Shown: positions 25,538-34,857, numbered from the stretch's first letter. The stretch is 64,000 nt of DNA from Kitasatospora sp. NBC_00458 (GCF_036013975.1 NZ_CP107904.1:5419001-5483000); one strand, 5' to 3'. Numbers and translations are program-made. Notes: generated by a model not told the origin, from the letters alone.

Positions 25538-26546
25538 GCCCATCCTGGAGGTCAAGGACCTGGTCAAGCACTACCCGCTGACCCAGGGCATCCTCTTCAA
25601 GAAGCAGGTCGGCGCCGTCAAGGCCGTCGACGGCGTCTCCTTCGAGCTGGCGAGGGGCGAGACCCTCGGCATCGTCGGCGAGTCCGGCTGTGGCAAGTCC
25701 ACGCTGGCCAAGGTGCTGATGAACCTGGAGCGGGCCACCTCCGGCCAGGTCCTGTTCAAGGGCGAGGACATCTCCAAGCTGTCCGGCGCGGGCCTCAAGG
25801 CCGTCCGCCGGAACATCCAGATGGTGTTCCAGGACCCGTACACCTCGCTGAACCCCCGTATGACGGTCGGCGACATCATCGGGGAGCCGTTCGAGATCCA
25901 CCCCGAGGTGGCTCCGAAGGGCGACCGCCGCAAGGCCGTCCAGGACCTGCTGGACGTCGTGGGCCTGAACCCGGAGTACATCAACCGGTACCCGCACCAG
26001 TTCTCCGGCGGTCAGCGCCAGCGCATCGGCATCGCCCGCGGCCTCGCGCTCAAGCCCGAGATCATCATCTGCGACGAGCCCGTCTCCGCCCTGGACGTCT
26101 CCGTCCAGGCGCAGGTGATCAACCTGCTGGAGCAGCTGCAGGACGAGTTCGAGCTCTCCTACATGTTCATCGCGCACGACCTCTCCATCGTCCGGCACAT
26201 CTCCGACCGCGTCGGCGTGATGTACCTCGGCAAGATGGTCGAGATCGGCAGCGACGAGGAGATCTACGAGAACGCCACCCACCCGTACACCCAGGCGCTG
26301 CTGTCCGCGGTGCCGGTGCCGGACCCGACCGCTCGCGAGTCCCGCGACCGGATCATCCTGACCGGTGACATCCCGTCGCCGGCCAACCCGCCGTCCGGCT
26401 GCCGCTTCCGCACCCGCTGCTGGAAGGCGGAGGAGCGCTGCTCGACCGAGGTCCCGCTGCTGGCGGTGCCCGAGGTGCTGAGCGGCCCGGCCAAGCACCA
26501 GTCGGCCTGCCACTTCGCCGAGGTCCGGGAGACGGCCGCCGCCTGA
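25530..26546 (+). CDS. Peptide ABC transporter ATPase (DppF/OppF type), operon 1
   Basis: A 338-residue ABC ATPase beginning MAEPILEVKDLVKHYPLT, as DppF/OppF proteins do. Walker A GESGCGKST at 50-58, FSGGQRQR signature, IIICDEPVSALDVS Walker B and FIAHDLSIVRHISDRV are intact. The C-terminal extension has CRFRTRC-x6-C and a late SAC cysteine cluster. It starts 8 nt inside the preceding gene (ATGGCTGA) and ends the operon before a strong terminator. Confidence 0.96.
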   Translation: MAEPILEVKDLVKHYPLTQGILFKKQVGAVKAVDGVSFELARGETLGIVGESGCGKSTLAKVLMNLERATSGQVLFKGEDISKLSGAGLKAVRRNIQMVFQDPYTSLNPRMTVGDIIGEPFEIHPEVAPKGDRRKAVQDLLDVVGLNPEYINRYPHQFSGGQRQRIGIARGLALKPEIIICDEPVSALDVSVQAQVINLLEQLQDEFELSYMFIAHDLSIVRHISDRVGVMYLGKMVEIGSDEEIYENATHPYTQALLSAVPVPDPTARESRDRIILTGDIPSPANPPSGCRFRTRCWKAEERCSTEVPLLAVPEVLSGPAKHQSACHFAEVRETAAA

Positions 26547-26561
26547 TCCCGTCCACTCCGC

Positions 26562-26600
26562 CCGGAAGGGCCCGCGGCCTCGCGCCGCGGGCCCTTCCGG
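26562..26600 (+). terminator. Terminator of peptide transporter operon 1
   Basis: A perfect 17-bp GC-rich stem (26562-26578 with 26584-26600) and a 5-nt loop, 15 nt after the stop. No U-tract. Confidence 0.85.
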
Positions 26601-26684
26601 CGTTCCGTCAACTCCCCGGGGCCTCCCGTGCACCCGTCCGGGGGTACCCGGCTCGCGCCGCCGCGCGGGCGCGCTTCTCATGGG

Positions 26685-26700
26685 GTGTGATGCGTCACAC
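26685..26700. promoter_or_regulatory. 16-bp dyad before operon 2, candidate operator
   Basis: gtgtga-tgcg-tcacac forms a dyad with 6-bp perfect arms, ending 19 nt before the start codon and next to the ribosome site. A regulator bound here would block initiation or early elongation. No regulator gene adjoins. Confidence 0.5.
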
Positions 26701-26719
26701 ACCTTGAGGAGGGACCTCC

Positions 26720-28345
26720 ATGCCCGCAGCCACCCGTGCTCGATGGGTCCTCGCCGCAGCGACGTCCGTGGCCCTGGTGGCCAGCGGGTGCAGCAGCGGA
26801 AGCGACGGCGGCAGCAGCGGCTCGTCGGACACCAGCAAGACCTTCAGCTACCAGAGCACCGAGCCGCAGAACCCGCTCCAGCCGGCGAACGCCAACGAGA
26901 CGGGTGGTGGGCGCATCCTGCAGAACCTGTTCAAGGGGCTGGTGGACTACGACCCGAGCAACGCCAAGCTCCGGATGCAGGTCGCGGACACGATCGAGAC
27001 CAGCGACGCCCAGACCTTCAACGTGACGCTGAAGGACGGCTGGACGTTCCACGACGGGACCCCGGTCCACGCCAAGAACTTCGTGGACGCCTGGAACTGG
27101 GCCGCGACCACGACCAACAACCAGATCAACGGCTCCTGGTTCTCCGACATCGAGGGCTACCAGGACGTCCACCCGGCGAGCGGCCAGCCGACCACGAACA
27201 AGATGTCCGGGCTGACCGTCGTGGACGACCTGCACTTCACGGTGAAGCTGAACAGCAAGGTCTCCTACTTCGAGTACAAGCTGGGTTACATCGCCTTCTC
27301 CCCGCTCCCGGACGCCTTCTTCAACGACCCGGCCGGGTACGGCCAGAAGCCGGTCGGCAACGGCGCCTACCAGTTCGTCAGCTGGGACCACAACCAGCAG
27401 GTGGTCACCAAGGCGTACCCGAACTACCAGGGCGTCGACAAGCCGAAGAACGGCGGCGTCGTCTTCAAGATCTACAGCACCTCCGAGGCCGCCTACGCCG
27501 ATCTCCAGTCCAACAACCTGGACGTGATCGACCAGGTGCCCCCGTCGGCGCTGGCCACCTACAAGAGCGACCTCGGCGACCGGGCGATCGACGCCCCGCA
27601 GGGCGCCATCCAGAACATCGGCTTCACCCTCTACCAGCCCGACTGGGCCCCGCCGGAGAAGGCCAAGGTCCGCCAGGGCCTGTCGATGGCGATCGACCGC
27701 GACACCATCACCAAGACGGTGCTCCAGGGCTCCCGCAAGGCGGCCTCGGCCTGGGTCGCCGAGGGCGTCGAGGGCTACAAGGAGGGCCAGTGCGGTGACA
27801 ACTGCAAGTTCGACCCGGCCAAGGCCAAGCAGCTGATCGCCGAGGGCGGCGGCGTCCCCGGCAACAGGCTGACGATCACCTACAACGCGGACGGCGGCCA
27901 CAAGGAGTGGGTCGACGCCGTCTGCAACTCGATCCGGCAGAGCACCGGCGTGGACTGCGTGGGCGACCCGAAGCCCGACTTCAAGACGGCCCGGGCGGCC
28001 ATCACCGGGCACCAGATCAACGGCGCGTTCCGCACCGGCTGGGTGCAGGACTACCCGCTGAACGCCAACTTCCTCGCCGACGTCTACCGCACCGGCGCCG
28101 CGTCCAACGACTTCGGCTACAGCAGCCCGCAGTTCGACCAGCTCGCCAACCAGGCCGACCAGGCCGCCAGCGTGTCCGACACGGTGACCGGCTACCAGCA
28201 GGCCGAGGCCGTGCTGGCGCAGGACATGCCGGCCGTCCCGCTCTGGTACTACCGCACCAACTCGGGCTACTCCACCAAGGTGCAGAACGTCACGTTCGAC
28301 TCCTTCGGCAACCCCGCCTGGACCCAGGTCGAGGTCAAGGGCTGA
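26720..28345 (+). CDS. Peptide ABC transporter binding lipoprotein, operon 2
   Basis: A 541-residue family-5 binding lipoprotein with a clear lipobox LVASGC (C24) and a Ser/Gly linker. It keeps family blocks (VTLKDGWTFHDGTPV, VRQGLSMAIDRDTITK, YNADGGHKEW) but is much less like the operon 1 and 3 proteins than they are like each other. Four extra cysteines (GQCGDNCKF, AVCNS, VDCVG) suggest disulfides in the second lobe. It probably has a different peptide preference. ATG follows GAGGAGGGA. Confidence 0.93.
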   Translation: MPAATRARWVLAAATSVALVASGCSSGSDGGSSGSSDTSKTFSYQSTEPQNPLQPANANETGGGRILQNLFKGLVDYDPSNAKLRMQVADTIETSDAQTFNVTLKDGWTFHDGTPVHAKNFVDAWNWAATTTNNQINGSWFSDIEGYQDVHPASGQPTTNKMSGLTVVDDLHFTVKLNSKVSYFEYKLGYIAFSPLPDAFFNDPAGYGQKPVGNGAYQFVSWDHNQQVVTKAYPNYQGVDKPKNGGVVFKIYSTSEAAYADLQSNNLDVIDQVPPSALATYKSDLGDRAIDAPQGAIQNIGFTLYQPDWAPPEKAKVRQGLSMAIDRDTITKTVLQGSRKAASAWVAEGVEGYKEGQCGDNCKFDPAKAKQLIAEGGGVPGNRLTITYNADGGHKEWVDAVCNSIRQSTGVDCVGDPKPDFKTARAAITGHQINGAFRTGWVQDYPLNANFLADVYRTGAASNDFGYSSPQFDQLANQADQAASVSDTVTGYQQAEAVLAQDMPAVPLWYYRTNSGYSTKVQNVTFDSFGNPAWTQVEVKG

Positions 28346-28362
28346 TCAGCCCCCCAGCGCCG

Positions 28363-28392
28363 GCCCCGCCCTCCCCGCACGGAGGGCGGGGC
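28363..28392 (+). promoter_or_regulatory. Intercistronic hairpin, operon 2
   Basis: A perfect 12-bp stem gccccgccctcc/ggagggcggggc with a 6-nt loop in the 84-nt gap between the binding-protein and permease genes. Same place and likely role as in operons 1 and 3. Confidence 0.7.
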
Positions 28393-28429
28393 CCGGGCAC
28401 TCGGTCAGATACCTAGGAAGGAGGCTCGG

Positions 28430-29356
28430 ATGGGCAGTTATGTGCTGCGTCGGGTGCTGCAGATGATCCCGGTGTTCTTCGGCACCACACTGCTGATCTT
28501 CCTGATGGTCTACACGCTGCCGGGCGACCCGGTCGCGGCGCTGTTCGGGGACAAGGCCGCCGACCCCGCCGTGGTGGCCAACCTCAAGCACAAGTACTAC
28601 CTGGACCAGCCGCTCTGGAAGCAGTACCTGCACTACATGGGGAACCTCTTCCAGGGGGACTTCGGCACCAGCTTCACCGGCCGGCCGGTCACCGAGATCA
28701 TGGCGGACGCCTTCCCGGTCACGATCCGGATGGCCCTGATGGCCTTCCTCTTCGAGATGATCTTCGGCCTCTGCCTGGGCGTGGTCTCCGGACTGAAGCG
28801 CGGCAGCGTCCAGGACACCCTGGTGCTGGTCCTCACCCTGCTGGTGATCTCGATCCCGGTCTTCGTGCTGGCCTACATCGCCCAGACGGTCTTCGCGACC
28901 AACCTGGGCTGGGTCACCCCGACGGTGCAGGACTCCACGGACCTCTCACAACTGATCCTGCCGGCCATCGTGCTGGGCTCGCTCTCACTCGCGTACGTCG
29001 CCCGGCTCACCCGGACCTCGATCGGCGAGAACCTGCGGGCCGACTACATGCGCACGGCGGTCGCCAAGGGCCTGCCCCGGCGGACCATCATCACCCGGCA
29101 CCTGCTGCGCAACTCGCTGATCCCGGTGGTCACCTTCCTCGGCACCGACCTGGGCGCGCTGATGGGCGGCGCGATCGTGACCGAGGGGATCTTCAACGTG
29201 CAGGGCATCGGCAACGTCCTGTACCGGGCGATCAACCAGAAGGAGGGGCCCACCATCGTCGGCATCGTGACCGTCCTGGTGATCGTCTACCTGGTCGCCT
29301 CCCTCATCGTCGACCTGCTCTACGCGGTCCTGGACCCGAGGATCCGCTATGCCTGA
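28430..29356 (+). CDS. Peptide ABC transporter permease (DppB/OppB type), operon 2
   Basis: A 308-residue membrane permease starting MGSYVLRRVLQMIPVFFG, with LPGDPVAALFG and the EAA loop DYMRTAVAKGLPRR. About six membrane helices. The ATG follows AAGGAGG. The stop overlaps the next gene by 8 nt (ATGCCTGA). The sequence is clearly more diverged from its operon 1 and 3 counterparts than the ATPases are. Confidence 0.95.
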   Translation: MGSYVLRRVLQMIPVFFGTTLLIFLMVYTLPGDPVAALFGDKAADPAVVANLKHKYYLDQPLWKQYLHYMGNLFQGDFGTSFTGRPVTEIMADAFPVTIRMALMAFLFEMIFGLCLGVVSGLKRGSVQDTLVLVLTLLVISIPVFVLAYIAQTVFATNLGWVTPTVQDSTDLSQLILPAIVLGSLSLAYVARLTRTSIGENLRADYMRTAVAKGLPRRTIITRHLLRNSLIPVVTFLGTDLGALMGGAIVTEGIFNVQGIGNVLYRAINQKEGPTIVGIVTVLVIVYLVASLIVDLLYAVLDPRIRYA

Positions 29357-30347
29357 CATGCACGACGAGAGCTCGTACGAACGGCATCCCAAGCCGGGCC
29401 TGGACCACCTGGACTACGCCGGCGAGCAGGGCATGGCGGTCGAGCAGGAGACCCTGGTCGAGCCCGACCCGGTCAAGCGGGAAGAGGCCCGCAGCCTCTG
29501 GGGCGACGCCTGGCGGGACCTCCGGCGGCGGCCGATCTTCCTGATCTCCGCGGTGCTGATCGTGCTGCTGATCGTGATGGCGATCTTCCCCTGGGCGTTC
29601 ACCGACGCCGACCCGCGCAAGGCCGACCTGATCAACGACTACCTCAAGCGGCCGGACTGGACGGACTTCTTCGGCGCCGGCTGGTTCGGCTACGACGGGC
29701 AGGGCCGGTCCATCTACGCCCGGGTGGTGTACGGCGCCCGGGCCTCGATCACCGTCGGCATCTGCGTCACCGCCGCGGTGACCCTGCTCGGCGGACTGGC
29801 CGGCATGGTGGCCGGCTTCTTCGGCGGCGGCGTGGACGCCGTGATCTCCCGGATCATCGACGTCTTCTTCGGCATCCCGCTGCTGCTCGGCGCGCTGGTG
29901 CTGCTGAACGCGTTCTCCCACCGCACGGTGTGGAGCGTGGTGATCGCGCTCGCCTTCCTCGGCTGGACGCAGATCGCCCGCGTCATGCGCGGTGCGGTGC
30001 TGACGGTCAAGCAGTCCGACTACGTGGTGGCCGGCCGGGCGCTCGGCGCCGGGACCGGGCGGCTGATGCTGCGGCACATCCTGCCGAACGCGGTCGCCCC
30101 GGTGATCGTGGTGGCCACCATCGCCCTCGGCGGCTACATCGCCACCGAGGCGACGCTGAGCTTCCTCGGCATCGGCCTCCAGGACCCGACCATCTCCTGG
30201 GGCATCGACATCTCCTCCGCCCAGAAGGTGATCCGGACCGCCCCGTACGTGATGTTCTTCCCGGCCGCGGCGCTCTCCATCACCGTGCTGGCCTTCATCA
30301 TGCTGGGCGACGCGGTGCGCGACGCCCTCGACCCGAAGCTTCGCTGA
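29349..30347 (+). CDS. Peptide ABC transporter permease (DppC/OppC type), operon 2
   Basis: A 332-residue permease with a longer polar N-terminal tail of ~60 residues, then WRDLRRRPIFLISAVL, the first helix. The segment GWFGYDGQGRSIYAR matches the DppC motif. EAA loop: DYVVAGRALGAGTGR. It ends LGDAVRDALDPKLR like the two homologues. Translated by overlap with the DppB-type gene. Confidence 0.94.
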   Translation: MPDMHDESSYERHPKPGLDHLDYAGEQGMAVEQETLVEPDPVKREEARSLWGDAWRDLRRRPIFLISAVLIVLLIVMAIFPWAFTDADPRKADLINDYLKRPDWTDFFGAGWFGYDGQGRSIYARVVYGARASITVGICVTAAVTLLGGLAGMVAGFFGGGVDAVISRIIDVFFGIPLLLGALVLLNAFSHRTVWSVVIALAFLGWTQIARVMRGAVLTVKQSDYVVAGRALGAGTGRLMLRHILPNAVAPVIVVATIALGGYIATEATLSFLGIGLQDPTISWGIDISSAQKVIRTAPYVMFFPAAALSITVLAFIMLGDAVRDALDPKLR

Positions 30348-30362
30348 GCGAGGGGACGCATC

Positions 30363-31415
30363 GTGACCACAGCAGTCGATACCGGCAGAACCGGGCGGAA
30401 GCAGCCCTACGAGGGCCCGCTGCTCGACGTCCGCGACCTGCACGTCGAGTTCGTCACCCGGGACGGGGTGGCCAGGGCGGTCAACGGGGTCAACTACAGC
30501 GTGTCGGCGGGGGAGACGCTGGCGGTGCTCGGCGAGTCCGGTTCGGGCAAGTCGGTGACCGCGCAGGCGATCATGGGCATCCTGGACATGCCGCCGGCCC
30601 GCATCCCCCGCGGCGAGATCCGGTTCCGCGGGCAGGACATGCTCACCATGGGCAAGGAGGAGCGGCGGAAGATCCGCGGGCAGAAGATCGCGATGATCTT
30701 CCAGGACGCGCTCTCCTCGCTCAACCCGGTCCTCACGGTGGGCTTCCAGCTCGGCGAGATGTTCCGCGCCCACCACGGCACCTCGCGCAAGGAGGCCAAG
30801 GAGAAGGCGATCGAGCTGATGGACCGGGTGCGCATCCCGGCCGCGAAGGACCGGGTGGGGGACTACCCGCACCAGTTCTCGGGCGGCATGCGCCAGCGCA
30901 TCATGATCGCGATGGCGCTGGCGCTGGAGCCGGACCTGATCATCGCGGACGAGCCCACCACCGCCCTGGACGTCACCGTCCAGGCCCAGGTGATGGACCT
31001 GCTCGCGGAGCTCCAGTCCGAGTACCACATGGGCCTGATCCTGATCACCCACGACCTCGGCGTGGTCGCCGACGTCGCGGACAAGATCGCCGTGATGTAC
31101 GCGGGCCGGATCGTCGAGACCGCCCCGGTGCACGAGCTGTACGCGCGCCCGGCGCACCCGTACACCAGGGGGCTGCTGGACTCGATCCCGCGCCTGGACC
31201 AGAAGGGCCAGGAGCTGTACGCGATCAAGGGCCTGCCGCCCAACCTGCTGCGGATCCCGCCGGGCTGCGCGTTCAACCCGCGCTGCCCGCGGGCGCAGGA
31301 CGTCTGCCGGCAGCAGGTGCCGGAGCTGTTCCCGGTCGCCGAGGACGACGGCACCGAGGTGGCGGGCCGGGGCAGTGCCTGCTTCTTCTGGAAGGAGACC
31401 CTCCATGAGCGCTGA
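30363..31415 (+). CDS. Peptide ABC transporter ATPase (DppD/OppD type), operon 2
   Basis: A 350-residue ABC ATPase. Walker A GESGSGKS, FSGGMRQR signature, LIIADEPTTALD Walker B, and the C-terminal cysteine cluster CAFNPRC-x6-C with a late SAC are present. The start GTG at 30363 follows GAGGGGACG. The middle and 3' half share long identical DNA stretches with the operon 1 and 3 genes, including silent sites. It overlaps the next gene by 11 nt. Confidence 0.95.
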   Translation: MTTAVDTGRTGRKQPYEGPLLDVRDLHVEFVTRDGVARAVNGVNYSVSAGETLAVLGESGSGKSVTAQAIMGILDMPPARIPRGEIRFRGQDMLTMGKEERRKIRGQKIAMIFQDALSSLNPVLTVGFQLGEMFRAHHGTSRKEAKEKAIELMDRVRIPAAKDRVGDYPHQFSGGMRQRIMIAMALALEPDLIIADEPTTALDVTVQAQVMDLLAELQSEYHMGLILITHDLGVVADVADKIAVMYAGRIVETAPVHELYARPAHPYTRGLLDSIPRLDQKGQELYAIKGLPPNLLRIPPGCAFNPRCPRAQDVCRQQVPELFPVAEDDGTEVAGRGSACFFWKETLHER

Positions 31416-32688
31416 CGGGACGGGCACGGGCGGGGCGGGCTCCGGCGGGGCGACCGCTTCCGGTGCCGGGGCTTCGGGTGCTTCGGGTGCCGGGGCTTCG
31501 GGCGTCGGCGCTTCGGGCATCGGTGCTTCCGGGCCGCGGGGCGACGGCGCGACCGTCGTCGGGGCGGCCGAGGTGCCGGTGGAGGCGGTCTTCGCCCAGG
31601 AGGTGGCGCGCGGTGAGCCGATCCTGGAGGTCCGCGACCTGGTCAAGCACTTCCCGCTGACCAAGGGCGTGCTGTTCAAGAAGCAGGTCGGCGCGGTGAA
31701 GGCGGTCGACGGGGTCTCCTTCGACCTGATGCAGGGCGAGACGCTGGGCATCGTCGGCGAGTCCGGCTGCGGCAAGTCGACGCTGGCCAAGGTGCTGATG
31801 AACCTGGAGCCGGCCACCGGCGGATCGGTGCGCTACAAGGGGGAGGAGATCTCCCGGCTCTCCGGGGCGGGGCTGAAGGCGGTGCGGCGGAACATCCAGA
31901 TGGTGTTCCAGGACCCGTACACCTCGCTGAACCCGCGCATGACGGTCGGCGACATCATCGGGGAGCCGTTCGAGATCCACCCCGAGGTGGCTCCGAAGGG
32001 GGACCGCCGCAAGGCCGTCCAGGACCTGCTGGACGTCGTGGGCCTGAACCCGGAGTACATCAACCGGTACCCGCACCAGTTCTCCGGCGGTCAGCGCCAG
32101 CGCATCGGCATCGCCCGCGGCCTGGCGCTCAAGCCCGAGATCATCATCTGCGACGAGCCCGTCTCGGCCCTGGACGTCTCCGTCCAGGCGCAGGTGATCA
32201 ACCTGCTGGAGCAGCTCCAGGGGGAGTTCAACCTCTCGTACATGTTCATCGCGCACGACCTCTCCATCGTCCGGCACATCTCCGACCGCGTCGGCGTGAT
32301 GTACCTCGGCAAGATGGTCGAGATCGGCAGTGACCTGGAGATCTACGACCACGCCACCCACCCGTACACCCAGGCGCTGCTGTCCGCCGTCCCGGTGCCG
32401 GACCCGACCGCGCGCCAGACCCGGGACCGGATCGTGCTCACGGGCGACGTGCCCTCGCCGGCCAACCCGCCGTCCGGCTGCCGCTTCCGCACCCGCTGCT
32501 GGAAGGCGCAGGAGCGCTGCTCGACCGAGGTCCCGCTGCTGGCCGCTCCGGCCTGGCTGGACGGTCTCGCGGCGCACGACTCGGCGTGCCACTTCGCGGC
32601 GGAGCGCGGACCGGGGGACCGGGCGCCGGAGGGGGAGCCCGGGGACGGGCCCGGGGGAGAGCCCGGGAGCGGCCCGGAAACCGTTTGA
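31405..32688 (+). CDS. Peptide ABC transporter ATPase (DppF/OppF type) with low-complexity N-terminal extension, operon 2
   Basis: A 427-residue ABC ATPase. The normal DppF start (PILEVRDLVKHFPLT) is reached only at residue ~72. Before it lies an Ala/Gly/Ser/Thr-rich stretch with GASGASGAGASGVGASG-type repeats and a short acidic/hydrophobic link. The ATPase core is complete: GESGCGKST, FSGGQRQR, CDEPVSALD. A Gly/Pro/Glu-rich C-terminal tail of ~35 residues is also unusual. ATG at 31405 follows GAAGGAGACC, a junction conserved in all three operons, so the extension appears genuine rather than a misplaced start. Confidence 0.92.
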   Translation: MSADGTGTGGAGSGGATASGAGASGASGAGASGVGASGIGASGPRGDGATVVGAAEVPVEAVFAQEVARGEPILEVRDLVKHFPLTKGVLFKKQVGAVKAVDGVSFDLMQGETLGIVGESGCGKSTLAKVLMNLEPATGGSVRYKGEEISRLSGAGLKAVRRNIQMVFQDPYTSLNPRMTVGDIIGEPFEIHPEVAPKGDRRKAVQDLLDVVGLNPEYINRYPHQFSGGQRQRIGIARGLALKPEIIICDEPVSALDVSVQAQVINLLEQLQGEFNLSYMFIAHDLSIVRHISDRVGVMYLGKMVEIGSDLEIYDHATHPYTQALLSAVPVPDPTARQTRDRIVLTGDVPSPANPPSGCRFRTRCWKAQERCSTEVPLLAAPAWLDGLAAHDSACHFAAERGPGDRAPEGEPGDGPGGEPGSGPETV

Positions 32689-32712
32689 CACCGGGCGTAC
32701 GCCCCACTCGCA

Positions 32713-32742
32713 GAGCGCGTCCTCCGAACGGAGGGCGCGCTC
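32713..32742 (+). terminator. Terminator of peptide transporter operon 2
   Basis: Arms gagcgcg-t-cctccg (32713-32726) and cggagg-g-cgcgctc (32729-32742) with a 2-nt loop and one mismatch, 25 nt after the stop. Confidence 0.8.
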
Positions 32743-33120
32743 TCGCGTTGTGGGCCGCCGACCTGCGGGAATTCCCCGGAGGGGGGCTCCCGGCATGTCC
32801 GGGAATGATCATTACGCTTCGTAAAGCGCCGAATACCGGTGCTATTTGTTCGTTATTCGGAAAGTGGAATTGACGGCTCCGAGCGCGATATGGAGGAATT
32901 TGCCGAGTATTGTCACGGGTTGGTCTGAGCATGTAATTGAAAAGAGATGTGACGGCGATTCCACCGAAGGGGTCGGGTGATCGATAGTTGCTCTGCGCGT
33001 ATCAGTGGTCACCTCGCCACCTGTGCGGATCGGCCCTGAGATGTCGACCTTCGCCATGCCCGGCACACCGACTGGCGAGGCGCCGTTCGTTCGTAAGCCC
33101 CTAAATCGAGGAGCAGTTGA
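32743..33120 (+). promoter_or_regulatory. Regulatory leader of peptide transporter operon 3
   Basis: About 380 bp without a gene. The DNA from 32805 to 33000 is notably AT-rich for this genome and holds the inverted repeats ttacg-ctt-cgtaa (32812-32824) and ccgaata/tattcgg (32829-32835 with 32854-32860). The 10-mer cagtggtcac at 33003-33012 also occurs at 20690-20699 before operon 1. A promoter is expected here, but I cannot fix a -35/-10 pair. An AGGAGC ribosome site precedes the ATG. Confidence 0.5.
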
Positions 33121-34764
33121 ATGAGGCTCACCAAGACGATGCGTTGGACCGCGCTGGCGGCGTGCACCGCGCTCGCGGTCTCGGCCTGCACCACCAGCAG
33201 CGGCAAGAAGTCCTCGGACGGGGACGCCGGCGCGGGCAAGAAGGGCGGCTCGATCAGCGTCGAGCTGGGTGAGCCGCAGCACGGCCTGGTGCCGCAGAAC
33301 ACCGCGGAGTCCGAGGGCTCCGAGGTGCTCAACGCGCTCTTCGCCGGCCTGGTCGACTACGACATCAAGGACAACTCGCCGAAGCTGCGGGTCGCCGAGT
33401 CGATCGAGACCGCGGACGCCACCCTCTGGACGATCAAGCTCAAGGACGGCTACACCTTCCACAACGGTGAGAAGGTCACCGCGCAGTCCTTCGTCGACGC
33501 CTGGAACTACGGGGCGAACCAGGCCAACGCGCAGGAGGCCATGCCGTTCTTCGACAAGATCGTCGGGTCCGAGGAGCTCGCGCCGGGCAAGGACAAGACC
33601 CCCACCGCGGACAAGCTCAAGGGCCTCAAGGTCGTCGACGACAAGACCTTCACGGTGACCCTCAAGGCGCCGTTCTCGCAGTTCAAGACCATGCTCGGCT
33701 ACAACGCCTTCTTCCCGCTCCCGAAGGCCTTCTTCACCGACACCAAGGCCTTCGAGGAGGCGCCGATCGGCAACGGCGCCTTCCAGATCGACGGGAAGTG
33801 GGAGCACAACAAGCAGATCAAGGTCAAGCGCTACGAGAACTTCCCGGCGTCGGACGGCAAGGCCAAGCTGGATTCCGTCACCTTCAAGATTTACGACAAG
33901 CTGGAAACGGCGTACAACGACCTGCGCGCGAACAACATCCAGATCACCGACAAGCTGCCGATCTCGGCGATGGCGACGGTCGCCCAGGAGTTCGGCGACC
34001 GCTACATCTACAAGCCGGAATCCGGCGTCGGGTACATCGGATTCCCGATCGCCACCAACCCGGCGTTCCAGAACCCGGGCCTGCGCAAGGCGATCTCCAT
34101 GGCGATCGACCGCGAGGCGATCACCAAGACGATTTTCTCGGGCACCCGCAAGCCGGCCGACGACTTCATCAGCCCGATCATTCCGGGATACCGGCAGGGC
34201 GCGCTCGGCGAGGTCGCCACGTACAACCCGGCGAAGGCCAAGGAGCTCTTCACCCAGTCCGGCGGCCTGCCCGGCAACACGATCGAGATCGGGTACAACG
34301 CCGACGGCGGCCACAAGGAGTGGATCGAGGCGGTCGGCAACCAGCTGAAGAAGAACCTCGGCATCGAGGTCACCTTCAAGCCGTTCGAGAAGTTCGGCGC
34401 CATCCTCACCGCGCTGGGCGAGAAGAAGTACTCCGGCGCCTTCCGCATGGCCTGGTCGATGGACTACCCGTCGATCGAGAACTACCTGCGCCCGATCTTC
34501 TCCAAGGTCGCCATCGAGAACGGGTCCAACTACGGCGGCTACGTGAACGAGGACTTCGAGGCCGCGCTGGCCAAGGCCGACGCGGCCAGGGAGGACGCCG
34601 AGGGCATCAAGCTCTACCAGGCCGCCGACGACATCCTCATCAAGGACCTGCCGTACATCCCGGTCTACACCTACATGTCCTCCGCGGCCTACACCAAGGG
34701 CGTCAAGAACGTGAACGTCAACGCCCAGGGGCAGATGGACCTGGCCAACGTCGAACTGGCCTGA
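33121..34764 (+). CDS. Peptide ABC transporter binding lipoprotein, operon 3
   Basis: A 547-residue family-5 binding lipoprotein, signal ending at C23 (LAVSAC), then a Lys/Ser/Asp/Gly linker. Very similar to the operon 1 protein over its full length: both have GEPQHGLxPQNTAESEG, PFSQFKTMLGYNAF and SMDYPSIENYLRPIFSKV. Peptide specificity may overlap with operon 1. The likely extracellular mature protein would feed the permeases that follow after a 93-nt gap with a hairpin. Confidence 0.93.
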   Translation: MRLTKTMRWTALAACTALAVSACTTSSGKKSSDGDAGAGKKGGSISVELGEPQHGLVPQNTAESEGSEVLNALFAGLVDYDIKDNSPKLRVAESIETADATLWTIKLKDGYTFHNGEKVTAQSFVDAWNYGANQANAQEAMPFFDKIVGSEELAPGKDKTPTADKLKGLKVVDDKTFTVTLKAPFSQFKTMLGYNAFFPLPKAFFTDTKAFEEAPIGNGAFQIDGKWEHNKQIKVKRYENFPASDGKAKLDSVTFKIYDKLETAYNDLRANNIQITDKLPISAMATVAQEFGDRYIYKPESGVGYIGFPIATNPAFQNPGLRKAISMAIDREAITKTIFSGTRKPADDFISPIIPGYRQGALGEVATYNPAKAKELFTQSGGLPGNTIEIGYNADGGHKEWIEAVGNQLKKNLGIEVTFKPFEKFGAILTALGEKKYSGAFRMAWSMDYPSIENYLRPIFSKVAIENGSNYGGYVNEDFEAALAKADAAREDAEGIKLYQAADDILIKDLPYIPVYTYMSSAAYTKGVKNVNVNAQGQMDLANVELA

Positions 34765-34794
34765 CCGTCCCCCAGCTGACCGGCACGCCGCGGC

Positions 34795-34823
34795 GGGCGG
34801 CGCGGGAAACCCCCGCGCCGCCC
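34795..34823 (+). promoter_or_regulatory. Intercistronic hairpin, operon 3
   Basis: A perfect 12-bp stem gggcggcgcggg/cccgcgccgccc with a 5-nt loop aaacc in the 93-nt gap after the binding-protein gene. Equivalent in position to the hairpins of operons 1 and 2. Confidence 0.7.
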
Positions 34824-34857
34824 GGCTGAGGCGTGCCCCTGACCATGAGGAGACCGC

